Under the pieces are notes generated by a model. That model was given only the letters and a program-made list of their open reading frames with translations. It had not been told where the DNA came from and made no database searches. From positions 1-36,149 of IMG/VR virus record IMGVR_UViG_3300013285_000036: a stretch of 36,149 nt of DNA; one strand, written 5' to 3'. This document shows, piece after piece, positions 7,151 to 13,887 of this stretch (position 1 is its first letter; each line of letters starts with the position of its first letter). Position numbers and translations under genes: made by a program. The DNA comes from a virus.

Positions 7151-10100
7151 TTATGCGGCGCGAGAATACTTTAACATTGCTTCCTGCGTATCATTTATAG
7201 TAGTTAATTTGGCAACCACAGTGTCCAATCTATCTGCTAACTGGTTCACCATGTTTGTCATACCAACTTGAATCGGATCAGATGGTGCGGGTATTGTATT
7301 GACAGGGGTAGTCTGTGCGGGTGTAGGTGGGGCCGGTTGATTAGCATCTGGTTTAGTTTTAGCAAAGTCTGCTGGCGTCGGTGTCGTTCGCACTGCTTTC
7401 GAAGGCGGGGTTAATGCTGCGACTTGCACCGGAGAAGCAGCCGCTGCATTCATGGTTGGAACAGCAGTAGGCATCATAGTGGAAACAGTAGTAGGCTCAA
7501 CTCCGGCTTGCGATGATTCACCTAATGCGCGATATGCTGAAGCTTTTGTCCCATATGCATCTGCATTATCATTGCCCTTGAATAAAGCAGTGGCACCTCC
7601 TACACCCTTTAAATGTGCTGCTGACAGCCAACCTGCAGTTTCTATGTTAGATGATTTACTATTCAATACACCTGCTTTTTGCAATCCCGCCATATTTTGT
7701 GAAGTATAGAGTGCAAATAATTTATCCTGCAGGGCCTCGTCTTTCAAAAACGCTGCCTTGCCGCCGGGTATTTTCCAAACCCCCGGATCATTCATAATTT
7801 CTTTATTTTTTAAGCCCCTACCTTTCAACTCCTGGTACTTCTTATTATCCAACGCACCCACACTAGCCAATGCCTCTGCACCAAACTGGTACTTACCTGC
7901 ATATCCCAGTGTGTTCTCGATACTAATATCGCCACCACTTTCACGATTAGCAACTGTCATTGCATAATTCTTTGACTGACTTTCAGTTAAGTTACCTATC
8001 GCACCTACTTTGGTATTTTGTAGTGATTCGGGGCGCTTTCCTTGAGTCAAACCACGTGACTTGTTATATGACTCTACATCAGATTTTGCCCTTTCGACTA
8101 GTTCGCGACCAAGCCGTTCTTGTACATCTTTTTCTAATTTTAGATTTGCTTCTTTCAGTGCGTTTAGTGCATCGGTCTGTGGTTTCAATTTTGCCGCTAA
8201 TCGTTTCTGAAATTCTGCTTTATCATGATCGGTCTTGTAACGATTAGCTTCTGCTTCCACTGAATATTTGATACCTGCATTCTCGGCTTCAAATAGCTTG
8301 ACTTTTGCATCATTTGACGCTGAGATTAGCAGTAGTTCACTATTTGCCAAATTCTTGCGGGCAGCTACTATTTCCGGATCAGTATCCATTGTCTTTTCTA
8401 CCGCAGCTTCTTTTACAGTAGCTACTCCAGTGATCTTATTATAGTTCTTTGTACTCTCCGCGATTCCTGCTTCAATTTCCTTTATCTTCTGCTTTGCATA
8501 CTTGATACTTAACTCTCTGGTCTTGTCTTCACCTAGGTGTGATAAAGACCGTTTCTGTAATGCCAGGCCGGCGCCTTGATGGTCGGTTTTGGCGGCTTGT
8601 TGTTCTTTAGTAGCGGCAGCTATATCAGCCGTTAACTGTAAATTACTACCGGGGCGGGCTAATTTTGATGCTTGCTCTTTAAGAGCCGCTAATTTAGTAT
8701 CAGCCGCAATTGACTTCTCTCTTGCTATCTTTTCTTTGTCTGATAGGGCAGTATAGTCAGCTAGCTTTGCAGCACTTAATGCCTCATCTCTCTTGAGATT
8801 CTCTTCTAATCCTTCTTTTTCTTTCTTGGCATTTTCTATGTTTGCTTTGACTTCTTCAGGGTCAGTAAACTGTTCCATCATCTTTTGGCCGGCTTCTTTA
8901 TATCCGGGAACCCAACTAATGATCTTACCAACTGCTTTACCAAATAGGGTCATAGTAGCAGTTAGCATTTGGAAGACGCTAGTGACAGGGCCGCGGATAG
9001 TATCAGCTAAGGTGTCCATTGCTTGTCTAGCTTTTAGCTCCACTGATAACTGGTCGTTCTGCGACTTCTTAACGACATCAATTAAGCCAATGCCCTTTTT
9101 CTTGTCATCAATTTCTTTATTAGTAAGTGATATTTTTTCTAAGAAGGCTTTTTTATCTTCTTCGGTTGTTAGGCGGGCCCATTCGGCAGCAGTCTGTCGC
9201 ATTTTGTTATCAACACCGAATACTTTTTGTAGTTCAACACTATGCTCACCAAATGCATACCCCACTTCACCAAAGTTCTTATCAAATCTTTTTGCAGCTT
9301 GCACTTGGCTAGTAAGCAAGTCACCTAGTGCAGACTGCCCTTTATTCAATTTTGCAGCCATCGCACCTATGGGTTCACCCGACAACAACAAGTTTGCGTT
9401 GGCTTGAGTAAACGCCACTGCCCCATCTGTCGCAATACTTTGTAAATGGGCGGCTGCTTTGCCGGCACTCATATATGTTACGGCTGACTTTGCGTATTCA
9501 TTCTTAGCATTAATTACCTGAGTTATTTCATCGGCTTTAGCCTGTAACTCTCTGCCGCGCGCGGTGTCGCCGGCGGCATTTGCCTGATCTTGTAACGAAT
9601 CCCTCTGTTGACCTTTATGGAAGATGTATGCATTAAAGTTTTCATTGGCATTAGCAACGTCCATTGCTGCTTGTTGTTTCTCTACTGATATTCCGGTTAT
9701 AGCAGCAAGTTGGTTCAAAGAGTCGATGTATGCTAGTGAACTTTTGCGCTGTACATCCACGTTCTTTGATAAAGTAAGACCCGATTGTACAGTTTGTCTT
9801 ACATAATCAGTTTGCAACTGCGTAACTTTTTCTTGGCTCATCCCAAGACGATTATACGAGTTACGTTGTTCCTGTGTTATTTGTGTTAGTTTACCAAATG
9901 CAACTAAACCGTCGCTTGCTGAGCCTGCTAGTCCAGCAAGCTCCTGACTTACTTTAATTGCATTCTTAGTGAAGATATCTAAGTTATGCGATGTGTATCC
10001 TGAAGCAGAACCTAGCTTTAAAATATCAGTAGTAGTTAACGATGTGGTCTGACCAAACTCACTTAGTGAGTCATAAGCCTTGATCATTGCATCATTTTGC

Positions 10101-10468
10101 TTGAGGACTAATTCGGCCCCCATAGTGAATAATTTGACTAACCCGCCGATGGCAAAGCCTAATATGCCAAATTTACTGCCGATATCCATAGCAGCATTGC
10201 CGGCTGCGCCTATGCCGGCATTATACTTGCTCATTCCTGCTTCAGTTGACATTACTGATTTACCAAAACCCTCAAACGTTTGGCGCAGTCCATTAGCAGC
10301 ACGTTCAGCCGCCGCTTCATACTTTGCTTTTTTAGCTGCCGCCTCGCCTTCTTGCTGGGCTCTTGCACGTTCAGACAGACTTACACCTTCCAAGATTTCT
10401 CTGTGGGCACGGAGCGCTTCAGAAAGTGCTTGAAGCTGTTCGTTTGCGTCTGTTGTTGGATCTGCCAT
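7151..10468 (-). CDS. Tape-measure-like tail protein with C-terminal wall hydrolase domain
   Basis: This 1105-residue protein is the best candidate for the tape measure, which sets tail length. It starts with charged helices, then hydrophobic segments at about 97-122 (FGILGFAIGGLVKLF) and 490-520, with long Lys/Glu/Ala-rich coiled-coil stretches between 540 and 815. Residues about 835-985 look like a lysozyme or lytic-transglycosylase domain: ANRESGGD (likely catalytic Glu near 843), GYAGKYQFGAEAL, and LSAAHLKGVGGA. A Pro/Thr/Ala linker and a short C-terminal coiled coil follow. It lies divergently next to gp26/gp51, whose products are tail-assembly factors. A good AGGAG precedes the ATG. Alternative: a virion-associated lysozyme protein not measuring length. 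Confidence 0.7.
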   Translation of the reverse strand: MADPTTDANEQLQALSEALRAHREILEGVSLSERARAQQEGEAAAKKAKYEAAAERAANGLRQTFEGFGKSVMSTEAGMSKYNAGIGAAGNAAMDIGSKFGILGFAIGGLVKLFTMGAELVLKQNDAMIKAYDSLSEFGQTTSLTTTDILKLGSASGYTSHNLDIFTKNAIKVSQELAGLAGSASDGLVAFGKLTQITQEQRNSYNRLGMSQEKVTQLQTDYVRQTVQSGLTLSKNVDVQRKSSLAYIDSLNQLAAITGISVEKQQAAMDVANANENFNAYIFHKGQQRDSLQDQANAAGDTARGRELQAKADEITQVINAKNEYAKSAVTYMSAGKAAAHLQSIATDGAVAFTQANANLLLSGEPIGAMAAKLNKGQSALGDLLTSQVQAAKRFDKNFGEVGYAFGEHSVELQKVFGVDNKMRQTAAEWARLTTEEDKKAFLEKISLTNKEIDDKKKGIGLIDVVKKSQNDQLSVELKARQAMDTLADTIRGPVTSVFQMLTATMTLFGKAVGKIISWVPGYKEAGQKMMEQFTDPEEVKANIENAKKEKEGLEENLKRDEALSAAKLADYTALSDKEKIAREKSIAADTKLAALKEQASKLARPGSNLQLTADIAAATKEQQAAKTDHQGAGLALQKRSLSHLGEDKTRELSIKYAKQKIKEIEAGIAESTKNYNKITGVATVKEAAVEKTMDTDPEIVAARKNLANSELLLISASNDAKVKLFEAENAGIKYSVEAEANRYKTDHDKAEFQKRLAAKLKPQTDALNALKEANLKLEKDVQERLGRELVERAKSDVESYNKSRGLTQGKRPESLQNTKVGAIGNLTESQSKNYAMTVANRESGGDISIENTLGYAGKYQFGAEALASVGALDNKKYQELKGRGLKNKEIMNDPGVWKIPGGKAAFLKDEALQDKLFALYTSQNMAGLQKAGVLNSKSSNIETAGWLSAAHLKGVGGATALFKGNDNADAYGTKASAYRALGESSQAGVEPTTVSTMMPTAVPTMNAAAASPVQVAALTPPSKAVRTTPTPADFAKTKPDANQPAPPTPAQTTPVNTIPAPSDPIQVGMTNMVNQLADRLDTVVAKLTTINDTQEAMLKYSRAA

Positions 10469-10491
10469 TTAAATTTCTCCTGTTTTTCGCC

Positions 10492-10517
10492 ACTAAATAG
10501 TCTATAACGTATTTAGT
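10492..10517. promoter_or_regulatory. Overlapping divergent late promoter pair
   Basis: A perfect 8-base inverted repeat, ACTAAATA (10492-10499) and TATTTAGT (10510-10517), with a 10-base spacer, lies in the 83-base gap between tape measure and gp26. Read on plus, TAAATA faces gp26; read on minus, TAAATA faces the tape measure. With T4-like spacing both start sites would fall near 10504-10505, so two polymerases could not occupy the site at once. Both genes have good ribosome sites downstream (AGGA for gp26, AGGAG for the tape measure). Confidence 0.55.
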
Positions 10518-10551
10518 ATTAAATTACGTACTCATTTTATAGGATATAAAA

Positions 10552-11379
10552 ATGTCAATAGATAACAACCCCCTAAAGCAATATTTTCGCAGACCGTCGA
10601 TTTACATTAAACTACCTAGCGGCGGTAAATACGCTCCGGGCGTGATTGATATGCCTGAAAACGGTGAGCTTCCTGTATACCCGATGACAGCCATTGATGA
10701 TATTACTAGTAAAACACCGGATGCTTTGTACAACGGCAGTGCAATCGTAGAAGTGATCAAAAGCTGTGTGCCGAACATCATCGATCCGTGGCAAATCAAT
10801 AACGTTGACTTTGATGCGATCCTTATTGCAATCAGATCAGCAGCCACAGGTAATGATATGGAGGTCGAAACAACATGTCCTGCATGTGAGGAGGAATCTA
10901 AGTACAATATCAGCTTAGTTGGTTTGCTATCTACTCTAAAAGCAGGTGATTATGCTACTGAATTGAATATCAAAGATATCGCAATTAAATTCAAACCTCT
11001 CACATACAAAGAGATGTCCGAAGCCAGTGTTGGTCAATTTGAAATGCAACGCCTATTCATTATGATTAATAATATTGAGAATGAAGAAGAAAAGTCGGCG
11101 CGCAGCAAAGAAGCATTGAAGACTATCACTGATATCACTATGCAAGTACTGTCAAAAACAGTAGAGTATATTAAGGTACCCACAGCATTTGTGGATAATA
11201 ATGAATATATCCTAGACTTCTTGCGAAACTGTGATAAGATGATGTTTGATCAGATCAAGGATCATAACTCGCTGTTAAAGAAACAAACAGAAGTTAAACC
11301 ATTGCATGTAAAATGCATCAGTTGTTCACATGAATATGAGCAACCATTTACGTTGAATGCTTCTGATTTTTTCGCATAA
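10552..11379 (+). CDS. gp26: Baseplate hub assembly protein, T4 gp26 family (zero-frame product)
   Basis: This 275-residue protein resembles the T4 gp26 baseplate family. It has an N-terminal IKLPSGGKY segment like the start of gp26 proteins, a CPAC pair (Cys109, Cys112) and a CISC pair near the C-terminus (Cys255, Cys258), which together could bind zinc. The middle FKPLTYKEMSE segment is also typical. AGGA lies seven bases before the ATG. The gene ends in a slippery sequence T TTT TTC three bases before its TAA stop, and an open -1 frame continues for 76 more codons, so both a short and a long product are likely, as in the tail-chaperone genes of other phages. Its neighbour across the divergent promoter is the tape measure. 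Confidence 0.82.
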   Translation: MSIDNNPLKQYFRRPSIYIKLPSGGKYAPGVIDMPENGELPVYPMTAIDDITSKTPDALYNGSAIVEVIKSCVPNIIDPWQINNVDFDAILIAIRSAATGNDMEVETTCPACEEESKYNISLVGLLSTLKAGDYATELNIKDIAIKFKPLTYKEMSEASVGQFEMQRLFIMINNIENEEEKSARSKEALKTITDITMQVLSKTVEYIKVPTAFVDNNEYILDFLRNCDKMMFDQIKDHNSLLKKQTEVKPLHVKCISCSHEYEQPFTLNASDFFA

Positions 11380-11415
11380 GGCTTCTACACCTTTCCCCTG
11401 AGGGTGTACAGAAGC
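11367..11415 (+). promoter_or_regulatory. Programmed -1 frameshift signal
   Basis: The heptamer T TTT TTC at 11367-11373 sits in the correct phase for simultaneous -1 slippage (preceding codon GAT). Seven bases later a hairpin begins: GCTTCTACACC (11381-11391) pairs with GGTGT (11403-11407) and AGAAGC (11410-11415), an 11-base-pair stem with a two-base bulge. The zero-frame stop TAA (11377-11379) lies between them. Slippery site, spacer and stem match the classical design. Confidence 0.85.
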
Positions 11416-11603
11416 TGATAGATGGTATGGAAAATGAATGTACTGAGATAAAGAAAAACGCATTAAGTTTATCTTGGTACATGAGGGGAGGGGTATCATA
11501 TGTAGATGTGCTCAATATGTCCTCTGAGGAGAGGGGCCATATAAATGATATCATAACTTCTAACTTAGAAACTACAAAGAAGAGTCAGTTACCATTCTTT
11601 TAA
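11373..11603 (+). CDS. gp51: gp51-like C-terminal extension made by -1 frameshift
   Basis: The -1 frame continues from CGC at 11373 for 76 codons to a TAA at 11601. It encodes a well-formed peptide with SPEGVQKLIDGMENE, then SLSWYMRGGVSYVDVLNMS, then ending ETTKKSQLPFF. A tryptophan-tyrosine-methionine-arginine-glycine-glycine core and an LPFF end look like gp51-type baseplate assembly proteins of T4-like phages. T4 also has gene 51 directly after 26. There is no suitable early start codon for independent translation with a ribosome site; the first ATG would lose about a quarter of the segment. The full fusion would be about 350 residues. Identity as gp51 rests on position and remembered motifs, so it is moderate. 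Confidence 0.75.
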   Translation, partial: RIRLLHLSPEGVQKLIDGMENECTEIKKNALSLSWYMRGGVSYVDVLNMSSEERGHINDIITSNLETTKKSQLPFF

Positions 11604-12226
11604 GATGATATGAATAATAGGCATAGCGATATGCCTATTGCCATATCTAATAACCCATAACAAGTACTACGAAACATACAGACGGAATCTGTCATTTATA
11701 GTAATGCGTTTCTTTAAGAGATGAGCAAGCTCATCTTATCCCTTCGCTATCGCTCGGGATATATTTAAATTCTGAATTATTCTAAAGATTCTTTAGAGAT
11801 ACTATCTGTATCAGGGATTCTAATAACAACTTGCTGATTTGAGCCATGGTAGTGCTAAACAGCACTACCAAATGGGAAGGATATTTGCTATGACCGTCCG
11901 CCTTTGTTGTCTGTCCCCCGAATGATTAGGCGTTAACTATCATTCGCCACCGGTCGCCCTCTAAAGTTATTATAGGTCTGTAGTAGCATCGAAGTGAAAT
12001 TTCATCACAGCCATGCTAAGCAACGCACTTTCCGTAGACTTCAAGACAAAGTATTCTACGGACTAGTTCAGGGTTCGATTTGTCGAGAGCCCTGTCGGTA
12101 TTCCTCGGGTTTTTAACGTAATATTAAGTTGCCTCAATATAACCCGAGCTATACTCCAGAATCTGACGGCACAGCACAACCTGTACAGCCTCAAGGAGAG
12201 TCGAGGATCCTCGACCAAACGAATTA
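11604..12226 (+). other. Hairpin-dense intergenic region, candidate structured RNA
   Basis: This 623-base gap between convergent operons has no convincing gene but many perfect stems. They are: 11616-11625/11630-11639 (GCGA loop, 10 bp); 11719-11725/11730-11736; 11737-11742/11756-11761; 11781-11787/11791-11797; 11847-11856/11861-11870 (AAAC loop, 10 bp); 11984-11989/12013-12018 with inner GTGA/TCAC; 12031-12038/12055-12062; 12069-12073/12090-12094; 12104-12111/12141-12148. A nested domain at 11892-11955 has an outer stem GACCG/CGGTC, an inner stem CGAATGAT/ATCATTCG, and CGCCT (11899-11903) able to pair with AGGCG in the inner loop, forming a pseudoknot. A 16-base palindrome lies at 12200-12215. 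I tested tRNA, tmRNA and group I intron patterns and found no match. The transcribed strand is unknown. Its first hairpin lies 12 bases after the gp51 stop and may end that transcript. Confidence 0.55.
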
Positions 12227-12823
12227 TTATGTTGTAGTTGTTACTTGTGAATTGGATATGTTGATAGAAGTATTAATTGACTTGGTGTCTATAATGTTAT
12301 CGGGTGTTGACGTGGTGTCTGTTGAGTATGTTTTAAATAATGCGGCATTGTGTTTGAAAAAGTCATCGAATTCAACAAGCAGCCAATCGCCATGTTTGCT
12401 TGAAGAGTAGTACATAAAGTTATCAGTGATCCAAGTAGAGCCGCATTGCACAGCGATATACTTGCCCTTTCTGTTAAACTTCATAAATAAAATATTTACA
12501 TCTTTTGGTTCGGCTACAGCCATTAGCTGCTCCAACCAGGTGTCAAGTTGCTTGCAACTTCCAGAAAGAACTAAATGCCACGGAAAATCAGCATAGAACT
12601 TACATTCCGCATTAAATCTAGTGAAACTTTGTCCTGGAACAATATCTCCTTTAAAGTTGCGAATCTGCCCTTCATGTAAGAACTCTGTTCTAGACTGATT
12701 CTTTCCGCCGATGTATGCACCTGAGCCCGGCGCCCGAATAAAGCTTTCAGAATACAGGTCTGATAGAAATTTTGCAACTTCTCTTTCGAATCCTGAACCT
12801 TTAGCTTTTTGCGGTGATGTCAT
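12227..12823 (-). CDS. Holliday-junction-resolvase-like PD-(D/E)XK nuclease
   Basis: This 198-residue protein resembles Hjc-type and related phage resolvases of the PD-(D/E)XK fold. It has KGSGFEREVAKFL (Glu13, Glu15), then RAPGSGAYIGG (about 30-40), then GDIV (Asp60), then the AECK pair (Glu73, Lys75), the expected order of catalytic residues. It would cut branched DNA before packaging or during recombination, a job done in T4 by the unrelated gp49 endonuclease VII. The last 35 residues are a low-complexity Thr/Ser/Asn/Ile tail, odd for this family. It is the last gene of the gp55-47-46 operon, 38 bases after the radical SAM gene. No Shine-Dalgarno is seen; GATAAGTACT lies just before the ATG. 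Confidence 0.75.
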   Translation of the reverse strand: MTSPQKAKGSGFEREVAKFLSDLYSESFIRAPGSGAYIGGKNQSRTEFLHEGQIRNFKGDIVPGQSFTRFNAECKFYADFPWHLVLSGSCKQLDTWLEQLMAVAEPKDVNILFMKFNRKGKYIAVQCGSTWITDNFMYYSSSKHGDWLLVEFDDFFKHNAALFKTYSTDTTSTPDNIIDTKSINTSINISNSQVTTTT

Positions 12824-12861
12824 ATAAGTACTTATCAGCTAGTGAGTGATGCTAATTTTTT

Positions 12862-13887
12862 CTACCATGCTAAGGCGTAGTCCATTGATACTTGCTGAGC
12901 ACCGCACTTAGATCGGCATTCTATGCTATCCTGAATGAAGTCGCTCTGCCAGATATTATCATTCACTACTGCAATCAAGTCGTTGTTGAATAGATTAAAT
13001 CTCTTACCTATCTCGATCCAATAGGCATTATGTGCGTATCGGTTGGCAACCCAACTACATGGGTAAAAATCACCTTGACTATTAATAAACAGCCCCTTGT
13101 TTCCTATGTGACACAATGGTTTAATGTTGTCTGCTATGATTTCAGCTTTGTTATAAAACTTGATATTAGTTTCCATCCAAGGTTCAGTCAAGGTGCGCTC
13201 TGATAACTGTTGTATCTCACGCTCAAACCTCTTGCTTGAACTCATTAGTGAATCTTTCGGCTGCAACGGATCCACTAGCCCATAAACATTGGGATTCATT
13301 TTTCCAAATTTTGTACTTTTTGTTAATTGGAATTGGTCAAATCCCAACTTGTCTGCCATGTCTCGCATTACATCGATTTCATTTTGATTGAACTCGAACC
13401 CGATAGCATCCCATATCATCCAACAGTCAGAATTCTTTCTAACAGTTTCGATTCCATTGATGACGCTAGCAAAGTCAGAATTCACTCGGTACTTCTCATT
13501 ACTCTCCTGATCCCACCCGTCTAGGCTAAAGTGAATTTGATCAGGGAAACTAAGTGACTTAGCTAGACTTTCCCACCAAGTAGTCTTCTTATGACTGCCG
13601 TTGGTAACAATAATCATAGTGACTGGCTTGATAGACTTGATATAGTCTATGATTTCAGCAAACTCATGTGCATATATAGGATCACCATCGTTACCGCAGA
13701 AGGTTATCTTCTCCACGTAGTTCATAATGAACTCGGGGGTGAAGTTCTTCTTAAAGAACTCCAGGTCCAGTTCAGTGTTAACCAACGTACCGGGTACCTC
13801 TTGACGAGGACAACGTAGGCACGCTAGTGTACATTTGCTACTGACCTCTATGTGCCAGTGCCACAAAGCTATTGTGGGTTTATTCAT
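12862..13887 (-). CDS. Radical SAM protein with SPASM/twitch-like C-terminus
   Basis: This 341-residue protein has the radical SAM CX3CX2C motif (Cys19, Cys23, Cys26) that holds a 4Fe-4S cluster to cleave S-adenosylmethionine. FCGNDGDP (63-70) stands where the GGE motif of the family binds the SAM amino group, and IIVTNGS and IHFSLDG follow. Four more cysteines (259, 277, 324, 328), with GLFINSQGDFYPC between the first two, resemble a SPASM or twitch domain for a second cluster. Such enzymes usually modify peptides, but the substrate here cannot be read. It overlaps the gp46 stop by one base (TAATG) and has a GGAG site, so it is in the recombination operon. Related genes occur in other large environmental phages; their function is not established. 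Confidence 0.87.
   Translation of the reverse strand: MNKPTIALWHWHIEVSSKCTLACLRCPRQEVPGTLVNTELDLEFFKKNFTPEFIMNYVEKITFCGNDGDPIYAHEFAEIIDYIKSIKPVTMIIVTNGSHKKTTWWESLAKSLSFPDQIHFSLDGWDQESNEKYRVNSDFASVINGIETVRKNSDCWMIWDAIGFEFNQNEIDVMRDMADKLGFDQFQLTKSTKFGKMNPNVYGLVDPLQPKDSLMSSSKRFEREIQQLSERTLTEPWMETNIKFYNKAEIIADNIKPLCHIGNKGLFINSQGDFYPCSWVANRYAHNAYWIEIGKRFNLFNNDLIAVVNDNIWQSDFIQDSIECRSKCGAQQVSMDYALAW

Noticed and set aside
8793-9407. 204-codon plus-strand frame inside the tape measure gene
   Set aside because: It is antisense to a clear long coding region and lacks a ribosome site or neighbours on that strand.
11616-11639. Strong intrinsic terminator after the gp51 frame
   Set aside because: The 10-bp stem with GCGA loop is clear, but no T run follows, so I list it only as part of the structured region.
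12069-12094. CAGGGTTCGA looked like a tRNA or tmRNA T-arm
   Set aside because: The bases after the TTCGATT loop do not pair with the five before it, and no acceptor or anticodon arm fits on either strand.
11604-12226. Group I intron
   Set aside because: GACTAG and TAGGTC sequences suggested P7 halves, but their order is wrong on plus and no consistent core appears on minus. There are also no split exons on either side.
12129-12410. Plus-strand open frame starting with TTG, with a protein-like beginning (Pro/Gln-rich)
   Set aside because: Most of it runs antisense to the resolvase-like gene, it has no ribosome binding site, and its first 30 codons overlap the CTCGGGTT/AACCCGAG stem. A remnant of a gene cannot be excluded.
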